Source: Diphasiastrum complanatum
Taxonomy: Eukaryota; Streptophyta; Lycopodiopsida; Lycopodiales; Lycopodiaceae
Assembly (NCBI GenBank): GCA_029204225.1
Contig: CM055098.1
Location: 18,259,303-18,323,302, forward strand
DNA: 64,000 nt
Direction: 5' to 3'
A program made the position numbers and the translations under genes. This document shows, piece by piece, positions 8,794-19,603 of the stretch. Each line of letters opens with the position of its first letter. The stretch's first letter is position 1. The notes below the pieces were generated by a model. It was given only the letters and a program-made list of their open reading frames with translations. It did no database searches and was not told where the DNA came from.

Positions 8794-11442
8794 CTAATTT
8801 TGGCTTATAAATTTACATGCTTTTTTGAATCTTTGATATTCAGTTGATCTTGTTGTGTATCGAACTTGAGCTCGTCTATAAAACCATTGGAATAGCTGAA
8901 TGATGTAACTATTTTTTGAGGATGTCCCACCATGTTGTGTATTTCGATGAAATGCTGCTCTTGCCTGCCAATGTGATTTCTCCATTCCTTTTGAGGACCA
9001 TATACTCAAACTGCCATACTTTTTTGCAAAAAATGAAGCATGATGCCTTAGTATGTGCTGCAATATCAAAGATTTATGCATTGGTTAGAATCTATCAAGC
9101 AAGTTATACTAAAATCATAAAATTGTAAGACATTGTTCAGATGTATCTTACCATGTAGTGGGTGATGTGATCTGAGCCCCAAGCCACCCGAACTGCTCTA
9201 CAAACTGTATTGCTGTTTTCTCCAATAGGAGTGCATCTGCATATGAAATTGTGTCTTTTCTAAGCACTTCAATCATATTATCGGGCTTTTTCCAAACTTC
9301 AACCTTCCTTACCCTTGTTGTTCCTTTATCTTCAAAGTCTTCTGTTGCAGAAATAACATCTTTCCAAATCGAGCATTGGACCTTAGACGACTCTTTAGAA
9401 TGATTTGATAAAAATCGATGAGCTTTGACTCCTCCTATGCTAGGTTTATTGGGTACGTTTCCTATTTTTCCCGAAAGCTTTTAATCTTTTTGTATTTTAA
9501 CATGGCCTTTATGAAGGCCTGCTTTTGACAACACTTCCTCTAATCGAGCGATTGTTTGTTTTGATGCTGACTCTGGCATAGTATTCCATGCAAACAAGAT
9601 ATGAAGATATATTAATTTCTCTATGATCCTCACCTCTCCATGAAGTGTGCAAATATGCACATTTTGTAAAGGAATTGGTAGTACTGGTTTCCAGTTGGGA
9701 TCTTCAATATCTCTTGAAACTCTTGTGTTCCTTGGAATGTCATTTGATGATTTCATAGAATATAGACATGGATGTTTCAATTTGCTCCATGAGATACATT
9801 GAACATGCATTTGAATGACTTCAAGTCTCTAGCTAAATGCCATTCCACAAAAAATTCACCTCTTTCAGGAACACTAAGTATTTTGCCATTCATATGATCC
9901 TTTATGATATCTCGATAACATGTTTTGCTACAAATTCTGGAAAAAACATCGTGATCCTCCTTGATAACTTGTTCAACATATGGAATCACAAGTTTTTATA
10001 TATTCAAAACAATTACCAAAAGAAATTGCACATGAATAACAGCCACTTTTTACTTGAAAACATGCTAGCCACCATATGTTGTTTTCTGATTGCACACTGA
10101 AGTTGAGATCCCTTGAGTTTGTTGCATTGCTCAATGCTCCATTCACGAGAGTAATACTTACTCTTTCCAACTTTTGTCCTTTTATAACTTCCGATTCATC
10201 TAGCTTGACCACCATAATAAGTTTGCTTATACTAACACTAGTAATATTATAGCACTTCACTATAAATCTCAATAAATGATTCAAATCCACAAATAAGTTG
10301 TTGGTAGAATTATATGACAAACTGCCAGACTTTGAATTGTAAATCTCATTGATGCGAAAAGAGATTCCAATGACATTTTGCATACCCTTATTCAATACAT
10401 CTCTCTCCAATCTTATCTGAAAAGGGCGAGGAATGGAAAATTTTCTTACATGCAATTGTCCAAAAGCCTCTTTGATTATTTTAAATATACTGGCATATGC
10501 CTCCCTGCTAATACCTGAGAAATCACATGCTCTTTGAATTAACGTTCGGTCGATAACCTTACCGACCTCGTTCATCAAAGCCTCAGTGACCTTGGAGTTG
10601 ATTCAGATTATCGTCCAATAAAGACTTTGTGGACTTGGTTGTCAATACCGAACTCAGTGATTTTCTGATCAGGTCATTGTCCTTCAGATGCTCATTTGCA
10701 ACCAATGCTGATCTGCAAATGATTATGAAAATCAAGAAACCGAGATAGGACACATAATAAATGTCATGCTACTTCACAAAACTAAAATAAAACTGATTCA
10801 AATCAAATCCTTACTTGAATGCTTGAATCTTTTTTCTCCGTTGGCCTCCATTCAGCTAAAGCTCATCAATGTCCTTCATAATTCTTTTTTGCTTGTTGCT
10901 TATTAATTTCTTATCTAGTATGCGAGTTTCTTCTTTTAACTGGTCATTTGATATACATAATGTTTGAACAACTTGTCGGAATTGATCATTACTTGCATTC
11001 AAATTTAACATAATATTATGTAAACGTGCATTATCTTCTTTTGTTTGTAATAATGCGGTCTCTTTTTCTCTATAGTTAGCAAGCAAACCATTAACATACA
11101 TTCTAAACTTTGTATTTTCTGAACCGAGTTTGCAACACCATAAGTCGTCAATCTTTCAAAACAACCCAGTAAACCGTTTTCTCCATCACACAAAAACTTT
11201 ATAAATTGTGTGATGGATTGGAATTGTGGAGCTTGCATCGAGCTCGGATCCAAAGGATACAAACTTCCGTCAATCCACAAATCATAATTCTTTCTTTGGT
11301 TGATTCTGTGAGCGATCATATCAAGTGGATAACTGTGGATTCTTTCACTACTACTCTTTTAGCTATCAGAGCATTCTCGGTAGGGAGAACAATGTGTAGA
11401 TGAAACTGAGACATCTCTACAAACATCAGATGATGGACCAAA
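8794..11442 (-). pseudogene. gene 1 of the convergent pair (lineage 1), DDE-transposase-like, four exons
   Basis: The exons, in minus-strand order, are 11442-10815, 10712-10054, 9968-9152 and 9057-8794. Exon 1 has an N-terminal QFHLHIVLP segment, then YDLWIDGSLYPLDPSS and a coiled coil ending KQKRIMKDI. Exon 2 has QRACDFSGISREAYASIFK, LFVDLNHLLRF and the first candidate acidic residue in KLDESEV. Exon 3 has EWHLARDLKSFKCMFNVSHG with the second Asp, then KHPCLYS, where the array copies have CLYC. Exon 4 has SSKGMEKSHWQARAAFHRN with the candidate Glu. Donors GTAAGG and GTAAG are intact; the exon 3 acceptor has AA where AG is expected. Frames break near 11330, 11130, 10590, 9780 and 9470, so this copy is dead. 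It faces gene 2 tail to tail across 81 bp. The DDE assignment is inference from motifs. Confidence 0.65.
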
Positions 11443-11740
11443 AAAAAAATAGACACTATTCTTCATCCATGGCGTACTTGAGATTCTATGTTTATTCTCT
11501 CGCTAGTTAAAATGAGGGACACAATCTCATTTTCAAATTTGAAAAATTTAGTTAATGAGCATCATAGGTTCGTGAAGTCGTAGTTGCATGTGTCATAATC
11601 GTGTCATGTTAATTACACATTACTAGTAAGGTAAGCTAAATTGGACCTGAAAGTCTATCGAAGTTTTAAAATTTGACATTTTTTTTGGTCCTACGTGGCA
11701 TTTCTTAGACGGCCCTTTTGATGTTTGTAACTCCTCTAAT
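11443..11740. other. spacer with no recognisable gene
   Basis: This AT-rich sequence lies upstream of gene 1 and presumably holds its promoter. I see no repeat match elsewhere in the window and no reading frame of interest. Confidence 0.5.
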
Positions 11741-12006
11741 GTGAAATTTGCATTTGTGTGGCACTGTCAATTACCCTCGAAAGTTGCCATGCATGGCAAA
11801 ATTTTAAAAAGAGTGCCATGCATGGAAAAATTTGCCACACATTGCAAATTTTACTATGGAAATTCCTTTGCAAATTTTTCAATGGTGTGGAAATAAAAAA
11901 GTGTACATATTTGCATCTTCTTAAAAAGGGAGTCATGCTAACACCAGGCTTTCCTACTTTTGTGAATTAAAAAAATACATTAAATCTAAGAAGAATTAAA
12001 AGCTTC
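11741..12006. repeat. palindrome-rich end of a family G element
   Basis: The stretch has TTGCCATGCATGGCAA, a perfect 16-bp palindrome at about 11785-11800, and a near copy at about 11815-11830. Both lie downstream of the family G gene. Similar sequence lies at 59200-59330. The right part (11897 onward, AAAAAAGTGTACATATTTGC) recurs in block X copies near 19216, 28422, 38949 and 60036. Confidence 0.6.
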
Positions 12007-13097
12007 TTAGTCATCGCCCTCTTCTCTCTCATCATTGTCCAAAGCTGAATGTTGTACTTCGTCTTCGCCTTTGTCTCTGTCATCTTCGTCCCCTTCTTGT
12101 CTTTGGTTTCCTCCCAAACTTTCCTCCTTAAAGGAAGCGTATGTTCTCTACATACACATCCACAAAACAAATGAAAGATTATCAGCAAAACACATGTCAT
12201 AAAAATAAAGAAAATGAAATGAAAAGAAAATTATGTACCAAATATATATGAAATGAAAATTATGTAGCAAAAATCTACCCTTGGATATATGCCTTGTGCC
12301 GCAAGATGATTGACCAAGGCACCATAGCCTTGGTGATGATATCCATTGTTGTACTCTACATTTGTATATTTGCAAGTGATTTAGGGAAAACACAAAATGA
12401 TTGATAATAAAAAATATATCAAACATAATCAACTAAAAGATCAAGGCTTACAAATTGGGTGTGCAAATTAGCCTTGCCTCCCCATCCAAGGTGGGATTGG
12501 CCTAGAACTTTAAGTCTTGATTTTGTCGCCTCTCTTTGTTGCTTAAAGCCCTCAAGAGTTGGGTGATTGGATTCATAAACAACCTTCGCCCAATCTTTTT
12601 TAGATGGCCATTACATAATCTTCTTAATGATTGGCATTTATGATAAATATGCGTACACATACTCATCAATGCCCATTTCGTATTAAACTGATTGAGTTGT
12701 GGAAACTCACATAATAACATTCTAATTATCTTGTTTTTGTCCCCTTGGTCTTGTTGCTCCCAAGGGTTAAACACCAAAGTATTTGAGGGCAAGGTCATGC
12801 ATCCTATTGATGACGATTTTACCCCTAATGTCCATGATATGAAGCCATCATAATCAAGGTTATAGAATACATGCATGGATCCTTCCAATTGTATCTCCAT
12901 CGAAGTTAACCCACAATCTTGTAACATTCTCCTTCGAAAAGACAAAGTGCTTTCATCCTTTGACTTTTCCCAAGAGACAATGAACTATATAAATCTCGCA
13001 TGACTCGATCAGATTGATCTGATCTGGATGCTTGTCCTCTTCCACCGAAAGAGGATCTTGGCCTCCTCCTTGATCCACCACTACCACTAGTAGACAT
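12007..13097 (-). pseudogene. family G repeat gene, three exons, function unknown
   Basis: Exon 1 (about 13097-12452) begins MSTSGSGGSRRRPRSSFGG, a Ser/Gly/Arg-rich head. It then shifts frame to a globular part with LEGSMHVFYNLDYDGFISW and PWEQQDQGDKNKIIRMLL, and has one in-frame TAG near its end. The donor is GTAAGC. Exon 2 (12355-12279) reads EYNNGYHHQGYGALVNHLA. Exon 3 (12147-12007) reads LPLRRKVWEETKDKKGTK and an acidic tail. Exons 2 and 3 are repeated at 19326-19603, 28532-28806 and 39059-39335 with the GYGALV core and the PLPLWRK.WEETK core kept, which supports their being real exons. I do not recognise the family. Repetition and the palindromic flank suggest a mobile element. Confidence 0.5.
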
Positions 13098-14537
13098 GTC
13101 TTTTGAGGAGAAAAAAAGAGAAAGATATAAAAAGAGAGAGATGGTGAGAGGGAGAGAGTAACAAGACATCACATAGTCCCTCTTGACAAGTCAAGACCAA
13201 ACCCTTTTAACCCTTTAATTTATAATATAAAAGGTTGAAACATAGTTGTATAAAGTCTTACAATATATAGTATCATGAAGTGAAGCAAGTTCTAGGCGAC
13301 CCAGCTTTTACCTGCCACCATCCCACAGAACAAAACCACACGAGTTAGTTACGTGAGGAAGATTGGTGTCATAGCTAAGCATCAGTTGTCATCCATGTCC
13401 GAAATAAGATTCACTACCTTATCAGCTTAATTTCAATTAGGTCCAATCTTCCCAACATGCATTCCATAAATAGCAATACATTCTGCCCTTTTAACATAAC
13501 CGTATAAGGGCAGATGCCATACTGAACAGTGGAAGAGCAAAAAGAATGTATTAAGTTCACATAAACATGATACAAGTAAGAAGCTATCTTTCCATGCACA
13601 ACAGAAAAGAGTTGTGACTTTGGCAACAATGATAGGTACTAGGGCGGATCCATGTCATACTAGTCCCAAAGACATCCCATGCAAAATTTGGGAGTCCAAG
13701 CACCTTACGGCTGGGGCAAATCCATGCCATTCAAGCATGTCAAAGTCAAACTCTGTATAAATCCATTGCTACTTACACAGGCTGCTCTAATTTTTTTTTT
13801 TTAAACCAAAACTTGTAAAAAGATAAAAAGACCAATGCTTATAAAAATCAAAGCATGTAATGTAAGCACCTATTCGGGTCATAGGTTTTTTTCTTAAAAA
13901 TATTCACTTAACTTAACTCTTGAAGTTCCAAAAATCTGCATTAATCATATATTAGTATAGGGTAGACTACCTTCCATGCTGGTATAACTTCACAAAGTTT
14001 TATACTTGAATGTGAGGTGAGGTCATTTCTTGCGAGATACCCATCTCTTTACTACTTTACGCAAAACCCTACTTATGTATTACTGATTTCAAACCAAAAG
14101 TAGAGAGTTAATGGTAGTGCAATCTCCTTCAAAGAGTATCGTAGTATTACAATGGTGTTAAAATCAATCATATAGATTCATAGTCAAAAGCCAGTGCTAA
14201 CGTATCCAAATGTAATAGAGTCATTCCGTTATAAACTCGCATTTCGAATATTAGCACTTCTAAAACGAAAGTACACTTGTTGGAAAATTCAGATCTACCA
14301 AAGATTTGATCTACATAAGAAAAAGCTCCGAAAAAGCATCACAAATTGGCCTTCAAGGACAATTCTCCATAAAACCACAAAGAATCCCAAGAGTCATGGA
14401 TCTTAGCAGGATGCAAATTGAAACTAGGATAGTACACCCACTTGCACACTTGCCATCCACCTTGGAAGAGAATTTCCATGGATCCAATCCAAAATTTCGA
14501 CGAAAGGTAGAGCTATCTCTGAGTAACTGTAACTTTG
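13098..14537. other. non-coding stretch, nothing recognised
   Basis: No convincing reading frame, repeat copy or element terminus is visible. It has scattered A/T runs (a T10 at about 13790) and short open frames that look like chance. It lies between family G and the left end of the composite array. Confidence 0.5.
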
Positions 14538-14539
14538 TT

Positions 14540-17075
14540 TGAATTAAGCACTTATGCTAATAAGCAGTAAGCGCAATAGCAAAACTCTAAATTATTTCTA
14601 AAGAAATGAGCTAGATGCTCAAGAGTGTTTATGCTCACAGGCTTGAGAGAGATGCTAACTATGCTTCAAAGACATTATTATGATAGAAGTATATTTATAC
14701 TAAGCAATGAGAGAGAGAGAGAGAGAGAGAGTGAGTCTCCTGAGTGGATCCGAATACAAAGGAAATGGTCTTCTTTTATACAAAGAAATGGTGGGTTTAA
14801 TCTTTTGCTCCCCATTGGCCATTTTATTTTTACTTGGATCACAATGTCAACCGTTAAGGTTATTTAAATTTGTGTTTCTTGAGGTTGAATTGTGTTTCTT
14901 GAAAAGTACAAGTTTAACAAATTTATTTGAGTAGATTTAAAAGCTTGTGAAGTGTAGGTTGACAGAACTTATTTAGTTCATTTGTGCCCATGACACTTCC
15001 TAGCCTAATTAGGCCTCCAAGTTGGCCTTACACTTGCAGAATGCTAGCTACATTGAGGGCGATACAATGGCCCTTCAAAAACAAAAGAGGATTGGAAGTG
15101 TGGCTCCTAAGAGCCCTTTCGTAGGAGAAGGGCCTTGGAAGTTGATCGCACCCACCCTCCCCCCCCCCCAAAAAAAAAAAGAACAAAGTAAATGAACAAG
15201 TCCTTTTTTCTCATCTCTTGTTAAATAATATCCTTGTTATGTTAGTCTCATGTTGGCATTTTACTTCATATGTTTGACTTGGATTATATCATGCAAAACA
15301 CAACATTCGTGTGGAATTATGGACTTTTTGTGCAATACAACTTGCTTTATGAAAAAGGACAGTGTATTATCTTTTGTGAAAGGGCATAAAAAAGGTTATG
15401 AAACTTTGAAGTCAAAAGTAATTTATAGCTCATAACAATGTTCACTAAAAAATTTGTGATAGTACATTACATCCGTAAAAAAAACCAAAATGTATTTTTT
15501 ATTAAAAAAAAATTCAGCAGCAAAGTAAAATGTCTAAGGATCCTTTATGTTTGAAAAACATTTTTTTAACATAATTATGGCTCTATGATAGTTTTGAGAT
15601 TGCAAAGCTCTTAAGAAAAAAATCATTCTCCAAAACAAAGCCATACCATGATTAATATAACTCTCCTCCAACTTCCATTAATAATAGCTTCTTTGATTCC
15701 CAAAATAGGTACTATCGTCCTTCCTAAATGTACCTCCAGCAAAGCGCATGTCAGTCTCCGAGTCAAAAAAGCACTCAAGATAATACATGCATATGACTGC
15801 AAAAATGGAGCAAAAAATGCCATCCAGGTACATCCCCCCTCTCTCTCTGAAATAAGTCACAGACCATTCTAGAATGTTCTTTACTTTTTGACAAACTGAA
15901 GGGGCATCTGCCGGTCACTTGAAACGCTAAAACGCGTTAACTCCATATCACATACATTTCCAATCTCGAATCTCACTCAGTCTCAGTAACTTTCGTTCAG
16001 AATTTCAGACACACTCATCTCTTGAAAGATCTAACTATATGCTCTCCATCTCTAACATCTATTTGTATTTCAATTTTTCAGGCTTCGAAACTGAGGCCGC
16101 AAAGCTTTTTTCGGGCAATGCAACCAAATAGATCCCCTACTACACAATATAATACTAGACATATATCCCTTAGTGGGCGCACTATATATGTCTTTCTGGA
16201 CGAATCAAGAGAGCAAAGGTGAGAAGATGCTATAGCCCCGTTTAATATGTATCTGTCTTGGAGTGTTCTGTTCCGCCTGCAATGGCAAATTTCTCGCTTT
16301 CATTTCCCTTGCAGGCCACTGATCACTTGGGGGGAAGCGGTTCTGCTTTCAGTACAGCAGTGTAGGACCCGATGGAGGTAACGGTTTGACGGTCATTGAA
16401 CAGGAAACAATGCAGAACTGACGTTGAGGGACTACTGGCATCTTCTCCGATCCTCCAGTAGATTACAGTGATGCTGCTATATATAGACTCTGATGGAATT
16501 TCAGTGCCTGTTCATCGCTGCGTTTTAGCATCTCGCAAGCAGCGTTTTCTCCACGCCTGCCACTGAAGCGGTCCTTTACCCGAGAAAAGTAAGGAAGCTT
16601 TGTCCTCTAAGCACGAATTTGATATAAATCGGCTCGTTACTTCCGGGAGGAGTGGATGCAAGCCATTAATGATTGCATTACGCTATTTTTATGGTGGCTT
16701 ACTCAAGGGAGTCAACGAAGCTTGCTCTGTGTCTTGCATGGATGCATTGTGTTCGCATATCTGCCGTTGGCATGCATGTTCGTCCTTCTAAGGCGTCTCC
16801 TCAGATCTTTTCATGGCCGAAATGTCAACTAAATTTTGCAGTCTTCTCCAAACTAACTTGCCCGAGAAAATAGCTTATTCAGTGTGTCTTTCTTTCCTAA
16901 GCACTCTCTCGATTTTGGTTGTAATTTTTGTTATCTGCTTATCAAATGACCGGTTTCCCTCGTCTTCATCTTCAAGATTGTAAATCTTGCCAGTTTCTGA
17001 TAGCCTCCAATACTTTATCATATCGCTCTAAATTAGCAGAGTATGAACAGTTTGGACGAGATATTAAGGTATAGA
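14540..17075 (+). repeat. copia LTR remnant plus block X, unit 1 of the composite array
   Basis: From about 14540 the sequence matches 49611 onward, first across the copia LTR with its GA tract and then across a long non-coding stretch here called block X. There is a C-run/A-run at 15160-15180. Relative to the copy at 49.8-52.7 kb this one lacks about 376 bp near 16155 and has about 75 extra bp near 16430-16500. The right part (16541-17075) is the best preserved and recurs near 27503, 37973 and 51958. Short open frames here are not conserved as protein, so I regard block X as non-coding. Confidence 0.7.
14709..14731. repeat. GA microsatellite in the copia LTR
   Basis: About eleven GA units lie at the same LTR position where the paralogues carry about 30 bp (37943) and 103 bp (49741). 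Confidence 0.95.
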
Positions 17076-17091
17076 TTAATTCTTTGGACAG

Positions 17092-18277
17092 GTGCTGAAA
17101 GAGGATCATGATATATTATCATGGATATTCTCAAGGACATCTTATCCTAGGATCATCAAGGACCATATGGATGGAGGACTTCTCAATGTTGCAGGAGTTG
17201 GAGACTTCAATGTCGAATGGCACTTAGCAAGTGATTTGAAAACATTGAAATGTATGTATAATGTCTCTCACGGTGCTACATCAAAACACCCTTGTTTATA
17301 TTGCATGAAAATGGCAAAAGATGTAAATAGGAGTACAGGAATTACTAGAGAATATGTAGATCCAAACTGGAAGCCTGTGTTGCATATCCCCTTAAAAAAT
17401 GTGCATGTTTGCACTCTTCATGCAAAAGTTAGATTAATAGAAAAGATCATTTATCTTCATATAGTTTTTGCTTGGAATACTAAGCCAGCATCATTAGCAA
17501 AGGAAGCTATCTCTCGATTAGAAGATCTTTTATCAAAAGCAGAACTTCATAAAGGACATGTCAAAATTCAAAAAGATGAAAAGCTTCCATGAGCTTTCAA
17601 AGAATGGGAACATCCCAACTAAGCCAAGCATTGGACGAGCAAAAGCACATTGTTTCCTATCAAATCATACTGGTAAGGCTTCTAATATTCAACACTCAGT
17701 CTGGACAGATATTATTGCTACCACTCAGGACTTCGAGAAAGACGGCAAAACCAGAGTACTAAAAGTTGATGTATGGAAAAAGCTTGATAGTATGATTGCT
17801 ATTTTAAGAAAAGAAAAATACTTTGATATTGATAAGAAAGCTATCCAAAGGACTTGTGTTGAGTTTCTTAATGCAGTATCAAAAGCATGGGGAGAAGATC
17901 ACATCACTCATTACATGGTTAGTATAAAATTTTCAAAATGCTTTCAAATTTTCATATATATTTAGATCCAAACATAAGACTAACATTACGATTTTCACAT
18001 ATGCAACACATACTAAGAGATCATACAACATTTTTTGCAAATACATATGGAAGCTTGAGTGTATGGTCATCACAGGGGATGGAGAAGTCACATTGGCAAG
18101 CACGAGCAGCATTTCATCGAAATACACAACACGGAGGAACCAATGAAAAACAACTACATTTGTCAATTGTTTCAGTTGTTCTATCGTAGAGTTCAGATTC
18201 AACATGTAACAAAGTCCACACAATACAACAAGTTTAGAAAAGCATGCAAGTTCATACAGGAAGAGAAAGTTAGATGA
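17092..18277 (+). pseudogene. gene 1 fragment (exons 3-4)
   Basis: Exon 3 is 17092-17917 and starts after the intact acceptor TTTGGACAG. It keeps EWHLASDLKTLKCMYNVSHG and KHPCLYC (second Asp, CxxC). A short internal duplication near 17585 shifts the frame. Exon 4 starts at 18007 and holds SSQGMEKSHWQARAAFHRN; a short deletion near 18150 shifts the frame again. The acceptor before exon 4 reads GCAA rather than GCAG, as in the other array copies. Exons 1 and 2 are absent. Confidence 0.75.
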
Positions 18278-18411
18278 TTGCTGAGTAGAAGATCATCATT
18301 GTCATCGAATCATGACATGTTCAGAATTGCTTTGCAAATTTATTGAACAAGAGAGGAGAAATACTCAATGTAAATGTATTGATTGTATTATACCAAAATA
18401 CAAAGTGTAAA

Positions 18412-18580
18412 CTATTCATCATCAGATCTTGTGTCAGATTCTATGGCAGTAATGTCATGAAGAAATTCTCTGCTAGCATATGCATCTAATAGATGTGCAT
18501 TATCCTTATTTTCACTAAGCTTAATATAAGTGGAATACAATGAATAATGGGAGCTCCTTAAAGGAACATTCCTTTAAATA
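18412..18580 (-). pseudogene. gene 2 fragment (3' end)
   Basis: The last 55 or so codons of gene 2, ending at the stop at 18412-18414, include AHLLDAYASREF and ESDTRSDDE. The upstream side is cut at the joint with block X. It is convergent to the gene 1 fragment, as in the full copies. Confidence 0.7.
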
Positions 18581-18592
18581 AATCAACTAAAT

Positions 18593-19325
18593 TTTGCAGT
18601 CTGCTCCAAACTAACTTGCCTGAGAATATAGCTTATTCAATGTGTCTTTCTTTCCTAAGCACTCTCTCGATTCTTGTTGTAATTTTTGTTATCTGCTTAT
18701 CAAATGACCGGTTTCCCTCGTCTTCATCTTCAAGATTGTAAAGCTTGCCAGTTTCTGATAGCCTCCAATACTTTATCATATCTCTCTAAATTAGCAGATT
18801 ATGAACAGTTTGGATGAGATATTAAGGTATAGAATAGAGCGCATGGATGACCTGCAGGCTGCTACATGAGCTATGTTAACTAGCGAATGTTCATCCTATG
18901 CGTATATACTTCAATGGACCATACAACTTTATATTGTTAAGCCAGTGACCTACAACGAGCTGGTTAGTTATTGTCTATTATTGGTTCTGTTGTATGTCCT
19001 CATTTGTATGACTACATGGCATCCTTGAAGGAAAGAGACTATCCAAGCAATACATGGGGTATGAGATTCTACACCTTAAATGATGGTTTTGTTTGTCTTC
19101 TATGGTTAGTATAGGTTTACAATGAGTTTATAAATAATGAAATAGAGAAAAATAAACAATAAACAATCAATTCATACATAATGAAATAGAGGTGATGAAA
19201 TATTCATACTCCAAAAAAGTGTACATATTCGCATTTTCTTTAAAAGGGCTTTCATGCTAACACCCTCTTTTCTACTTTTGCAAATAAAAAAAACACATCA
19301 AATCTAAGAAGTAATTAAAAGCTTC
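18593..19325 (+). repeat. block X continuation, unit 1
   Basis: This matches 27734-28531, 38250-39058 and 52240-52680. It holds no gene. From about 19019 it also matches 59828-60110, so this part belongs to the family G 3' flank rather than to the composite alone. Confidence 0.7.
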
Positions 19326-19603
19326 TTAGTTATCGTTCTCTTCTCCCTCATTGTTGTCTTTCGTGTTCACCTTTGTCCCCTTCTTCTTCTTGGTTTCCTC
19401 CCAAATTTTCCTCCACAAAGGAAGTGGATGTCCTCTACATACACATTCACAAAAGAAATGAAATACTATTAGCAAAACATATGTTTTAAAAATAAAATAA
19501 AAGAAAATTATTTAGAAAAAAATCAACGCTTGATATATGCCTTGTGTCGGAGATAATATCAACCAAGGCACCATAACCCTAGTGATATCCAATGTTGTAG
19601 ATA
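19326..19603 (-). pseudogene. family G exons 2 and 3, partial copy
   Basis: Exon 3 (19434-19326) reads GHPLPLWRKIWEETKKKKG and an acidic tail to a TAA. Exon 2 (about 19603-19530) is the GYGALV exon, damaged. Exon 1 is absent. The copy runs at about 19603 into CRYCK-type copia sequence, of which only some 12 bp remain here. Confidence 0.6.

Larger units (their letters stand above)
17076..18592 (+). repeat. inserted gene 1/gene 2 tail segment inside block X
   Basis: A 1.5-kb piece covering the end of gene 1 intron 2 through exon 4 and the 3' part of convergent gene 2 interrupts block X. Block X sequence 16825-17075 is present again at 18593-18833, so the insert is flanked by direct repeats of about 240-250 bp. 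A short filler (about 10 bp) lies at the right joint. Confidence 0.8.

Noticed and set aside
13414-13629. 71-codon minus-strand frame
   Set aside because: No motif, no second copy, and composition typical of chance in AT-rich DNA.
16600-16873. Open frames in block X of 60-107 codons, repeated at 38027 and 51884-52400
   Set aside because: Copies preserve the DNA but not any single frame, and no protein-like motif is seen; repetition alone explains them.
17933-18223. Minus-strand frame repeated at 26216 and 47543
   Set aside because: Antisense of gene 1 exon 4; it repeats only because gene 1 repeats, and it does not hold in the diverged copy.
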